DNA of 64,000 bases from contig JAADJZ010000021.1 in NCBI GenBank assembly GCA_011032825.1, forward strand, positions 186,001 through 250,000, written 5' to 3'. Below are positions 11,489 through 22,294 of this stretch, one piece after another. Position 1 is the first letter of the stretch. Each line of letters starts with the position of its first letter. The DNA is from Massariosphaeria phaeospora (taxonomy: Eukaryota > Ascomycota > Dothideomycetes > Pleosporales). A program made the position numbers and the translations under genes. A model generated the notes under the pieces. The model was given only the letters and a program-made list of their open reading frames with translations, did no database searches and had not been told where the DNA came from.

Positions 11489-12184
11489 AGTGGGGATCTG
11501 TGGAAGACAAGTGGGGCGATAAGTGAATGTCTGATCATATGACTAGTTGTCTCTTTACGGGGACTTGGTCTGGAGATCTTAAAAATGTGTGTTGGTCTTG
11601 CTGGTACTACGCTGCATTGCACAAGGCGTTCGGTGTAGGAGCAAGACACGTCTGTGTATTCAGGAATGTGGCTTTGTATTAGCGTCAGCGATATGAGTTG
11701 GGAGTAATGTAGTGTTTCTACTGTTCAAGCGCGAATCATTGATGGATAAGGTTCATGTGTTTTTGCGTGGCACGTAGGGCGTTTCTTTTTATGATGTCCA
11801 CCTGGGTGTTCTTCCACTCGTGTTCAATCAGGTTCACGAGATATTTTGCTAATGGTAATGCATGAAGCAAAGTTTTCACTAATAAGATTGATTATTAGAA
11901 CAGTTGCATGTCCCTATAGTCATGTGGCGTCTTGCTAACATTAGCGACGCGACGACTGCACTATCGGCCTCAAACCTTGAGACTGCCAAGCCTTGTGTGA
12001 GAGGTGTGTCTGGGTAGGACCATGCATGGAATATGATATCCTGTACTTTCTTAAGTGAGGTTGCGGGTCCAATGGACTCCATCACCGGCCCTGTGGTAGA
12101 TTGCGCAAACCTTGCCTGTGTATGTTGATATTGTGCGCAACAGACACTGTCCAGCATGCTTGAGTAATACGTTGGGTAATATGT
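11489..12184. other. Convergent 3' region between kinesin-5 and PIG-S
   Basis: Roughly 0.7 kb between two stop codons facing each other. It is somewhat AT-richer than the coding sequence and probably holds both 3' UTRs. The small frame at 11879-12157 (minus) has no domain and no good start. No gene is seen. Confidence 0.5.
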
Positions 12185-13981
12185 TCATTTCCTCAGCCCC
12201 GAAATAATGCTTTTCAGCTCTTTCAACGCTGCCATAACTAGAGGCACAGCCACGGGTCCCAATAACGGCATATACACAGCGACCTTGTGCTCGTCGGGGA
12301 AGTAGACTTGGCCAACCATAGACCGCTCGAAGAAGGCTTTCTCGGCTGCTGCTTCGGCGGTCCGCGCATGTTCGAGAGCGCCCTGGAAGCGGCCCTCGCG
12401 GAGGTGGTCACACGCCTGCTGGAGATGGGAGGTGGTAAGATCTACAGATTTGGCGACTGTATCGGGGACGGGAATGGAGGGGAGAGCTTGATAGAGGCGG
12501 GCTAGGGCGCCCAATGTTGAGGATGCTGAGAAGATGAGGGACGCCGCTCGCACGCGCTTGAGCGTGGATAGGCGGAGAGGCAAAGAAGCGGGCGTTTGGG
12601 GCAGACCAAGAAGGGATAGAAGCTGGTTGGAGAAGGTGTGAAAAGCTGGCGTTAGAGCCTCCTTCCCCAGGATTCTGGGTGTATCAGAGTCCCGTGGTGG
12701 GTTAAGAATGAATACACCACCCCATTGAGGTATCAACCAGCTGTTGCCTCCATTCTCCTTAACGAGTAGAGGGGACTGGTTTTGATCAGGCACAAAGAGA
12801 ACAAAGTTCACGGTTGGGCCTTTGCCTATGCTCGGGCTCAGTGGCCATTCAGCTGCATTAATGAAACCACTCAAATCCTCTTTGCGCAGACTCCAGGACC
12901 TTAGATCTTCGTCATACTCGGGTTGGTGGATGGAAGGGGAGAAAGTTGCATAGAGCTGGACTTGGGTATCCACTGTGAAGTTGCTGATGGCTGAGAATGA
13001 CTCGAGCAGAGGGGTCAAGTACTGCTGGAGGGCAGACTCGATATCCCATCCTGAAGGCGCGAACGTAGGGGTAAACAGGGAGAAGGTCAAATGGTAGGTA
13101 GGCGCATATTTCAGCGCCCTGGTGGACTGCCGTTTTAGTTCAGCCGCTGTTTCCGCAGACAAGGATTTTATTTTGGCAGTGTGGACGCCCGAGGTGGAGA
13201 AGAGAAGACTGGCCAGCAGCGCTTGCTCTTCGGCAAATATCTTGTGGAGTTCCTGCGCAATATATGTTGCGAGGGGCGAGCCCGTCGACGACGCCGATGG
13301 GATCTGATTGGGCATGTAATAGACATCCAGCGTCGGCGAGTACGGCTGCAGCGTTGACCGCGGGGTTGTGCCTGTTTCCACGGGGATCAGCCTGATCGAC
13401 AGTGCAATGTCTTCATCGCTCCGTGTGCTGCCTATTCCATCGCTGACGACTTGCTGGGAGGCGTTCGCCGGGAGAGGGGGGTCGGCGAGCATGAGACGCA
13501 GGTGGTGCGCGGAGAACTCGTTCAGGTCATCGAGAGCATGCTGCGTCGTGCGCAGGAGGTGATGCGCCTCTTGAGGCGATAGTGGAGCCTCGACCGCGAT
13601 GCGCAGCGGGAAGACGGGCTTGCAGCTCTAGAGCACATGTCAGGGCTATCGTCTTCTCCAGCAACCGTGAGACACAACCTTGCCGTCGGCCCAATCTGTC
13701 ATGCCCTGCAACGGCAGGTCCGCGCGATAGATGGCCGTCGTCCTCCACCATACCGGGAGTCCCAGCAAAACCACCACGGCCCAAAACGAGAGGATCACCG
13801 AACGTCGAAGCCATAGGCTTTCCTTGGTCTCCGGCGGCGGCTGTGGCCTGGCGTTGACCGCGTCGAGGGCGTTCGAGGAAGACTGGGAGCTGGTGCTGGT
13901 GCTGGTGCTGGTGCTGGTGCTGGTGCTGTCCGTGTGCGTCGCCGGAGACGCGTCGGCGGCTGCGACTGCGGGGGGTGGCAT
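12185..13981 (-). CDS. GPI17: GPI transamidase component PIG-S / Gpi17
   Basis: Subunit of the ER-membrane GPI transamidase, which attaches GPI anchors to proteins. Two exons (13981-13679 and 13627-12185) flank a 51-nt intron, giving 581 residues. The topology fits the family. There is a Ser/Thr-rich cytosolic N-tail and a membrane segment at about 61-79 (SVILSFWAVVVLLGLPVWW). The large lumenal domain contains CKPVFPLRIAVEAPLSPQEA, EWPLSPSIGKGP and NGGNSWLIPQWGGVFILNPP. A C-terminal hydrophobic segment precedes LKELKSIISGLRK. The start at 13981 is chosen because upstream in-frame codons look like leader sequence. The N-tail is partly encoded by a hexanucleotide microsatellite (13890-13928). 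The donor GTTGTG is non-consensus, but the join restores the conserved ADGK-SCKPVFPLR block. Confidence 0.9.
13890..13928. repeat. (CTGGTG)6 coding microsatellite in PIG-S
   Basis: Six perfect CTGGTG units plus a partial unit. On the minus strand it reads as alternating Ser-Thr codons in the cytosolic tail of PIG-S, upstream of the first membrane segment. Unit changes would stay in frame. Confidence 0.9.
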
Positions 13982-14250
13982 CTTGCACCTTGCGGGAATG
14001 TCGTGGGGCGCTGCCGAACTTCGCGGGCGTGGAGTCGCTTTGTCTTGGCGCTGTGGCCCCTGCCTCGGACCTTTTCTCCCTTGATCAATCCAATCCGCCA
14101 CAGTTGCAGCCATCAACATTGCCCAACGACGAAGCAACCATCACGACACGCCCCAGGAAGCTACTCCAACTCATTGCGCCAATTTCCATCTACGCTGTGT
14201 CTCGACATATGATTTGTTTCCGATTGCGCACCTAGGTACTATGGCTATTC

Positions 14251-14858
14251 TTAACCCGGTATAGCCTTCGCAAAGCCCTTCACAATACTCCAAATCTCAC
14301 TAAGCTGCTCGGCGCCTCTGCTGAGTAGTCCCGACGGTTCCTGCTCCTCTGTTTCTTCCCAATATTCTTTACTCGATCGGCCATCGTCAGATTCGAACAC
14401 CCACTCTGACATCTGCTCTGATGGCGGTGCGCAAGCGATTGACCAGTTCTGGTAAGAATCAGCTTCGATGTCTTCGATATCAATGAGGTCATCGTCTGTG
14501 AATTCAAGAGCGTGGAGGTCCTCGGTGGATAGTGGAATTGGAGGGACTTCAAGCAGATCATCGTCTGTGAATGCTAATGATTCTGATATATGGCATGTCA
14601 GAAGGTACACATAAGATGGATGCACATAGATTGAACGTACCGTTGGCTAAGTTGAGGAATCGGAGATTCTCCTCTGTCAATGCATGGTTCTGCTCTATTA
14701 TCCCCGTCAATATGCTTCAGGAAAAACATGAGAGAAACCATACTTTTTGGTATGAATCCGCATGTCTTCGCTAATGATAGCATGGTGGATGTTCCCACGA
14801 AACTAAAACTAGCAGATATAACCACTGCAATTTGCCTGGCAACAGAGATATCTTTCAT
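14251..14858 (-). CDS. Small acidic protein of unknown function (predicted, spliced)
   Basis: Unrecognised. I infer three exons: 14858-14744, 14694-14641 and 14582-14251. Introns of 49 nt (GTATGG..AATAG) and 58 nt (GTACGT..CTGAC..ATCAG) match the other introns here and preserve the frame, giving 166 residues. The N-terminus is mildly hydrophobic (ARQIAVVISASFSFVG), then a short helix-like NHALTEENLRFLNLANESLA follows. The C-terminal half is very acidic, with FTDDDL twice (AFTDDDLLEV and EFTDDDLIDIEDIEA). The frame is open upstream of the ATG at 14858 (IATLICVPLDGVL), so a further 5' exon is possible. No domain is recognised. Confidence 0.4.
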
Positions 14859-15950
14859 CAATACTCCGTCCAGTGGCACGCAGATAAGTGTTGCGATTCC
14901 TAGTATGTGATTTAATTGCTCATGTGCACACTAAGATCTATATCAGTGTTATCTCGTCTGTAGAGCTTCTGCAAACGATCTGGTTGCGTACGTTGGGCTC
15001 AAACGGTTGTTAACGGCCTCCAGTCGAGCAACATGAGTAGTGTGCGCTTTATGTTGGCCATGAGGTTGGGTGGCAAGAGCTAGGGTCTGGTAGTGAATTG
15101 CTATCCTTTGATGTTACCATGGCAAATTCTGGGTGCAGCCGGTGTTGCGCTCTCGGTTACACCGTGACTCATTGGAAGCGAACGTGCATTATGTACGGCG
15201 TATCTTGTACATCAAGACACACGAGGGGAAGTGAGCTAGCCTGTTGGAAGTAAACAAGTATGTAAAGCGGCTTTTGCAGCCTGCGTTCGCTGCAATAGTC
15301 ACTAGGCTGTGGGCCTTTCACGGGCTTCGTTAGTTGGCCGTGTCGATGGGAGCGTCGGGCTATCTCGTTCAAACCGAGTCAAAGCTGTTGATAAGTTCCC
15401 AGTGTTCTTCCTAAGTCAGTCTCCGAAATACATTATGCGGATGTCTAGTTCGATGGTGCACACTCCTTGTAAGCTAAGCTACTAACTAGGAAACCAACCT
15501 CGTATATATCCCCAAACACTTGTCCATGTGAGCGACGAACGAGGTTTGCAGATATCTTTTTATATGGTCTACTGGCTAGGCCCGACAGACCCCTGAGCTG
15601 AGGACTGCAGGTGCAGGGTCCACTAGCGCTGCCGCATGACGCAGCCGTGGGTATCGCAGACTACGCTCCAAAGGCGTTAGCGTCAGCGCGCCAGGACCTC
15701 GCCCTGCACCTGCAGCAAACACTAGCACGTGATGGCCCGTGCGCGTCCTAGCTGCGGGGTAGCGAATCTGGGGAACGCGAGTGGTCGCACGACCCCCTCA
15801 CCCCTCACGCCATCATCCATCTGACCACCGTCTTGCCCTCTCTCCTCTCTCCTCCTGCTCACTCACACTCACACACACGACGAACAACACGTTGGCAGGT
15901 CAATATTCTCTCTCTACTCTTCCAATTACTCTTCAAAGGATCCAGTCACG
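14859..15950. other. Intergenic region upstream of the DJ-1-like gene
   Basis: About 1.1 kb with no convincing gene. It may contain a 5' exon of the neighbouring minus-strand gene. It holds a 14-bp perfect inverted repeat (15605-15715) and, close to the plus-strand gene, a CT/CA-rich pyrimidine stretch (15830-15930) typical of fungal core promoters and 5' UTRs. Confidence 0.5.
15605..15715. repeat. 14-bp perfect inverted repeat with 83-bp spacer
   Basis: CTGCAGGTGCAGGG at 15605-15618 is exactly complementary to CCCTGCACCTGCAG at 15702-15715. Pairing extends imperfectly into the spacer through TCC/GGA. It lies about 240-345 bp upstream of the DJ-1-like start codon. Confidence 0.8.
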
Positions 15951-16968
15951 ATGAGTGCAATTGCGGACACCACCGATGGCCCCATTGAGGTCATTAAGGT
16001 GCTCTTTACTCTCTACCCTGGCTACAATACGCTCGATGTTGCCGGCCCGCTGGAAATCCTGAGCCGTGCCCTGCACGATGCCAAAGACAAATGTATGTAG
16101 ACTATCCTGTCCCTCTCGATGCTCGTCGCTTTCCAAGCTTCGATTGGCCTGCCTCACCTCTCTTGACAAGGTACGTGCGCCAAGTTAACTTCCACTCACA
16201 GCTTCCAAAGGCTTCGAATGCCAGTTCGTGGGCACAGCCGCGGCCATGAAATCTGTCCAAGGCCTCACCATCAAAGCCGATATGGACTACGATGATGCCA
16301 ACGATGAGCTTGAGGATTTTGACGTCATCATCGTCCCTGGTGGTGAAGGTGTCTTCGACATCTTGGACAAGAACTCGGAACCTCTCAACCTCCTCACCAA
16401 ATACGTCGATCTCCAGGAGAAGAACCCCGCTAAAGAGCGTACAATTCTCGCCATCGACACCGGCTCCCTCCTGCTTGCCCAACAAGGCATGCTTGAGGGT
16501 CTCGCAGCCACCACCCATCCCGACTACTATACCCGTCTTGAGAAGATCTGTCAAGATGCCGCGACTCGCGATGTTTCGATCCGCACCGATGTCATGGAGG
16601 AGCGCTACGTAGTCAACAACGCGCGCTTCGACTTGGGTGAGAATCCTGACGATAACCCGTACATTATCAAGAAGTCGCGTGATGGTGGGCCCGTTGGCGC
16701 CAACACGGAGCACGCCCGCAGGAAGTCAATTGCTCGAAAGGGTAGCAACGCCTGGAAGGACTCTCGCCGTCGCGAGTCTATTGCACGGCGTGCTTCGATG
16801 CCGCTCGGAGGCATGCGTGTCATCACCACTGGCGGTGTGACTGCAGGCTTGGACGCAAGCTTGTACTTGGTGGGTTCCCTGGTTTCTCACGAGTCGGCTC
16901 TGGAGGTCGCTCGCGTCATGCAATACAGCTGGGTCAAGGGCGTTACGGTCGATGCCATTGACGTTTAA
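15951..16968 (+). CDS. DJ-1/PfpI-family protein without the nucleophile cysteine
   Basis: Class I glutamine-amidotransferase-like fold of the DJ-1/PfpI family. Two exons (15951-16092 and 16202-16968) flank a 109-nt intron, giving 302 residues. The N-terminal strand is VIKVLFTLYPGYNTLDVAGPLEIL. FDVIIVPGGEGVFD carries the PGG loop. The nucleophile-elbow segment reads LAIDTGSLLLAQQGMLEG where active relatives have Cys-Thr-Gly, so position 127 is Asp. A basic, Ser-rich insertion (RRKSIARKGSNAW to RRRESIARRASMP) precedes the conserved MRVITTGGVTAGLDASLYLV helix. The loss of cysteine argues against hydrolase or isomerase chemistry. The start at 15951 lies in good context after a CT-rich leader. Confidence 0.82.
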
Positions 16969-18542
16969 GCGGGTGCTACATCTGGCAAGAGTAGCAAAGG
17001 CGCAAGGACATTTCGGGCAAATACCAAGATTGATTTGGCTCGAGGGTCGGATAGTATCAAGAGGTCTATCTCGATTGATGTAAGGTAAAGAGAATTCATG
17101 GCTGTCTAAGTATTCCATTGATATCCTGAATGTGGGGTGCCTTATGGGTGGTTGTGGTAGCAGCAAGAACATAAAGCCAGGCAATGGACGAAGTGCGAAG
17201 TGCGCTCTCGATGTCGTTGACCAACTCCGACGGAAGAGTGTCAGGATTTTCAGCGATGTTAGCAAGCCAAGCTGACCTTTGCAATACCTTACGGTATCTA
17301 ATATCGGGACTACGGGTCGTACTGAGTTGGATCACCCGGTGTTGCGCGTTAGTTGGAGCCAGCAGGGACACTGTTTGGTCTCGGGGACTTACCAAAGGTG
17401 CTACTCTAGCGGGCCATCTATGACCTCAAGCTGGTGCGTAGAAACTGGACGCGGTAGGTTTGTTTATGCCGCCTCTGGTCCACCCCAAAAGAGCAAATGG
17501 AACAGCGCGTTCTTCTTCGTGGACTGTCCAAGGAGGCACAGCTTGTCCTCAGTCACCAGCTAAGCTGTCGACACACTCCCAGTGACTACGCCGTCGGTAA
17601 CCGAAGCTGTTTCGATGCTCACCCACGCGCGTCTGGATCAATGCGGAGGACTGTACGTAAGGTCCAACAAACGAGGCTTCTCTTGCGCTGCTCGCGCAAA
17701 CTTTCTCTGTACCTAAGGTCCCGGGCTGCAAGATCAAAGCAGGGTCTGCAGGATCCCGCGGCTTCGGGATGCTTGATCTAGTAAGATTTGGTGCAGACCC
17801 CGGTCGGCGAGCGCCCGTGGCCCATTGAAGGTCAGACCGCGCATGAGACTGCCATGCCAACAGGGACGAGATTTGGGGCAAAGCGAGGGTCCACGGGAGA
17901 GAGTGCAGCATGCCAGAAGCGTCCAAATAAGCTTATTTCGCCTCGCCTGTCATTGGCCGAAGCTAGGGAGCTTGGGCCGCTTAGACACAGCCTCCCTCCA
18001 GTGCTCTCAGAAACTGATAAATAAAATCCCGCATGCTAACCTCAACCGCCTAGGACGGTCCGCTGCCATCGTGCGAATTACGATTGTAGCCCTCGCGGCG
18101 AGTGCAACACTGGTGCAAGCTTGCTTTGCTGTGCTCCTCGCGCCAGACCCGCCACAACTGAGCGATTTATCGTCGAATGGCATCCACGACTGCACATCAG
18201 AGACTACAGCGTCTTTGATCCATGGCTCCGGGTAAACAAGGAGACACCCGCTGCTACCGCTCTTTCTTTTACGTCAACGGCGTTCCGCTTGACATAGAAC
18301 GGACTGGGTGTCTAAGGCCTTTAAAACCACGCATAACACGTGATGCCCCCTCTTCTTTTGAGAAGGTTGGTCTGGTGGCATAGCCACCACCATCTGGTAA
18401 ACAGCAATCTCGTCGCAGTATATATCCTCCTCACCATCGATATCCTAGAGTTGTCGTGCTTCCTCCTCTCTTCTCTGCTCTTTCAACAAACTTCCGTATT
18501 TTCAGCTGTAACGCAATCCGACTCACTCTGTGCTCTAATTAC
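16969..18542. other. Intergenic region upstream of the P-type ATPase
   Basis: About 1.6 kb without a supported gene. A minus-strand frame at 17096-17395 has coding-like composition (LANIAENPDTLPSELVNDIE), but it has no ATG and no workable upstream exon. 18340-18540 is pyrimidine-rich and probably holds the ATPase promoter and leader. Confidence 0.45.
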
Positions 18543-21500
18543 ATGGAGAAAGAGGACACATCTGCTCCTCGCATTCGTTATGCCGACGACTATGAAGCCC
18601 ACGCAGCTCATGGCCGTGAACGCCATCAGGAAAGGCGTTTGTCACGCGCGTCTAGTGTTGGCAGTCTCTCGATCCATGGCACCGGCGGAACTAGGGTTGT
18701 TGATCCTGGAAGTGCTCTGCCCATCACCTATCGGACTCTGTCTATCGAGGTGGATGAAGGTCTTCAGAAGAAACAGGATGACGTGAAGCATGCCAAGGAG
18801 AAAGGTGCCGTCGGTAAGTTTCACTGCGCACCGTAGCGAGCTACATGCGCCAAACCAACAATCTGGTTCAAGAACAAAGTCATCATGAGCATTATTAACT
18901 CCTTGTAGATCTCTCGGGACTCGAATGGCACACCATGTCGTGCGATGAGCTTTACCACCGTCTGTCCGTCTCAGTAAGCGAAGGCCTCTCGGACGAACTT
19001 ATACAGCAACGAGTTGGACAATATGGCAAGAACAAGATGACTCGCCCGCCTTCGGGCCTTTTGGGCCGCGTTACGGGGTACCTGTTCGGAGGCTTTGGGT
19101 CCATTCTTCTCGCTGCGGGAATCTTGGTCTTCGTCGCTTGGAGGCCGCTCGGAAATCCGCCGGCTGAAGCCAATCTGGCCCTTGCGTGCGTTTTGCTTGC
19201 TGTATGGGGCATCCAGGCCGCATTCAATGCGTGGCAGGATTGGTCCTCATCTCGTGTGATGGCTTCTATTGGAACCATGTTACCAGATCAATGCACTGTG
19301 ATCCGGCATTGTTCTCATTCTAGCATTTCTGCCATGGACCTAGTACCTGGAGACATCATCGTCATCAAGGCGGGAAACAAGCTCCCTGCAGATGTACGGT
19401 TCATTGAAGCCTCAAGCGACGCCATGTTCGATCGGGCAATTCTTACTGGTATGACACCCCATCGTACTTCACTGCAACAGTATAGCTAATGAACTTCACC
19501 TACAGGCGAATCCGAACCAGTTCCCGCTTCCATTGACGCCACCGAGGACAACTATCTTGAAACACACAATATTGGTCTTCAAGGCACACATTGCATATCA
19601 GGAAGCTGCTTAGGAGTTTGCGTTGCGACCGGAGATAGCACCATCTTTGGGCGCATCGCTAAGTTAACTAACGAGCCGAAGGTGGGCATGACTCCACTAC
19701 AAAAGGAAATTTTCCGCTTTGTTCTCATTATCTCTATCTTCATCACGGTTGTGGTCGTCGTCATTATTGTTATATGGTGAGTATCCTGTGTCTAATCATG
19801 TTTGTATGAAGTGAACTGACTGATTCAGGGCGGCATGGCTTCGAAAAAGTTATCCGGACTGGATCGATGTTCCGTTGTTGATCGTGAGCTGCGTCAGCTG
19901 TGCAGTGGCTTTCATTCCGGAAGGTCTGCCAATTGCTCTAACCACTTCGCTTACCATCACGGCCAACATCATGCGAAAGAACAAGATTCTCTGCAAATCT
20001 CTCAAGACAGTGGAGACGCTGGGGGCGGTGTCGATCATTTGCTCAGACAAGACAGGCACTCTGACCAAGAACAAGATGGTGGTCACTGACATCTACGCCG
20101 CAGGCGAAGAGTTTACACCTGAGGCTGCACGCGATATGCTGGCTGTCTTTCGCAGTGAACATGAGGCTAAGAGCAAGCATAGTGAAATCAGGTTCCAGAA
20201 GCGGGAAGACGTCATCGATCAAGTTCGCATCCTGGGTAGCTTATGCAACTCCGGCGAATTCGACGCTGCTAGTATGCATTTACCTCTGTTCGAACGAAAG
20301 ATCAATGGCGACGCGACCGATCAAGCCGTTCTTCGCTTGTCAGAAAGTTTAGGCTCCGTTATGGAGCTCAAGAAGCAATGGAAGAAGATGTTCGAGGTTG
20401 CGTTCAATAGCAAGAACAAGTTCATGGTGAGATTGATGACTCCGGTATCCCAGAGCTCTTCGGACAAGCATACGTAAGTTACATTCAGCCCTCCATGTGC
20501 ATCTCATCCTGACCACTCCAGTACTCTTATGATCAAGGGAGCACCCGATATTCTTCTCCCTCGCTGTAGCTCTGTACTCGACAGTAAAGGTGACGTCGTC
20601 CCACTTACTGAAGCTCAGTCTATGCGCATCGAGGCGATCAAGGACTCCTGGTCTAGTCAAGGCAAACGGGTCATCCTTCTCGCGAAAAAGAACACGGTGC
20701 TGCCCTTCTCTACGAATCAAGACAAAGAAGTCCTTGTAGCCGCTCGGCAAGGTCTCACGTTCGTCGGTCTACTTGGGATTGTTGACCCGCCCCGCGACGA
20801 AATTCCTGAAGTCGTTCGCATTCTCCGGGGAGCCTCTATCCGCATTTTTATGGTCACTGGCGACTTCAAACTCACCGCTCAGGCTATTGCTGAAGAGTGT
20901 GGTATCATCTCAAATGCTGCACTGGTGGACGACCTAGGTGCGCTTTCGCGATACGACACGAAGGAAGGCTCTGATCGAACTGCTATCGTCCTCAGTGGCC
21001 CGGAGTTGATAACGTTGAACGAGAATCAATGGGATCAGCTCTGCCAGTACAACGAGATTGTGTTTGCCAGGACCACACCGGAACAGAAACTTCGCATCGT
21101 GAAAGAGCTACAGTCGCGCGACAATATCGTGGGCATGACCGGGGATGGCGTCAACGATGCTCCATCTCTCAAGGCTGCTGATATTGGCATCGCTATGGGC
21201 AGTGGCTCTGATATTGCGATCGAGGCTGCGGATATGGTTCTTCTTGATTCGTTCGCGGCGATCGTCGAGGCCGTGCAGTACGGTCGATTGGTATACGGTC
21301 AGTATTCCCGGCTTCCAGCAGATTAGCGCATCCCTCACTCTGCACTACCTCATCCAATTCCCTGCTAACCGCTAGTCAGATAACCTCAAGAAGACCATTG
21401 TGTACCTCCTGCCCGCCGGAAGTTTCTCGGAGCTCTGGCCCGTCGTGACTAATGTCGCTTTCGGCATCCCGCAAATTCTTTCTTCATTCTTGATGGTATG

Positions 21501-22294
21501 TATTCGAAGTATGCTGTCGTGTATGAGTATTTTGTGTACTAATACTGAGGCTAGATTATCATATGTTGTTTGACGGACTGTGTCGCCGCAATAACTCTTG
21601 CCTACGAACAACCCGAATCCGATGTCCTTACTCGACCTCCTCGAAGGCCTGGAAAGGATCGCCTAGTCGACACAAAACTTATTTTCCATGCGTACTTCTT
21701 CGTTGGGCTACTGCAATGCTTTCTCTCTTTTACGATGAGCTTCTGGCATATGCAGCGGTCAGGCGTGCCGTTCACAGCGTTGTGGCTCAAATTCGGAAAA
21801 TACGACGCGCAATACGATCCGGACTTCATCCAGCAGAAGGCGAATGAGGGATCCAGTGTTTACTTTGTTACGCTTGTTGTTATGTGAGTTTACCCAGCTG
21901 ATCGGAGCTGTCCTTCCAGCTAACATTCTTCCAACAGGCAACTGTTTAATCTGTTGGCAACCCGAACGCGGCGTTTGAGCATTTTTCAGCAGCCGCCCAT
22001 TTTTAATAAGGGGACCCAGAATTTGCTTCTTTTTCCAGCGATGGTCTTTGCTATTGTGGTTGTCTTCATCTGTACGTCGTTCTGAACCAGAGACTAGGCC
22101 ACCTCATCACTAACCTCCAATACCTAGTCTGTTATATCCCTTCCCTCCAAATCACCATCGGTACGACGCAGATACCAGTCGAGTACTGGTTCCTGCCAGC
22201 TGCTTTTGGAGTGGCTCTCTTGATGCTGGACGAGGCGAGGAAGTGGGCTGTGCGAACATACCCTCAAGGAATCTTGGCCAGAATCGCTTGGTAA
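18543..22294 (+). CDS. P-type cation ATPase, Na+/K+-ATPase alpha-like (IIC/ACU type)
   Basis: Cation pump of the P2 family. Nine exons: 18543-18813, 18909-19448, 19506-19776, 19829-20473, 20522-21297, 21380-21495, 21555-21883, 21938-22071 and 22128-22294. All junctions keep frame and give 1082 residues. Landmarks are the actuator loop LTGESEPVP, PEGLP at 391-395 in M4, the phosphorylated Asp434 in SDKTGTLTKNK, KGAPD in the nucleotide-binding domain, and TGDGVNDAPSLKAADIG in the hinge. Six hydrophobic stretches after the hinge complete a ten-helix plan. The overall layout resembles Na,K/H,K-ATPase alpha subunits. Fungal relatives include the ACU alkali-cation uptake pumps, so K+ or Na+ uptake is possible. 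The ion is an inference, not read from the sequence. Confidence 0.88.

Noticed and set aside
17096..17395. Minus-strand frame with coding-like composition (LANIAENPDTLPSELVNDIE)
   Set aside because: No ATG in frame. The only candidate upstream exon joined through a GTAAGT..CTAAC..CTCAG intron has a stop codon in the needed frame. Kept as a weak possibility only.
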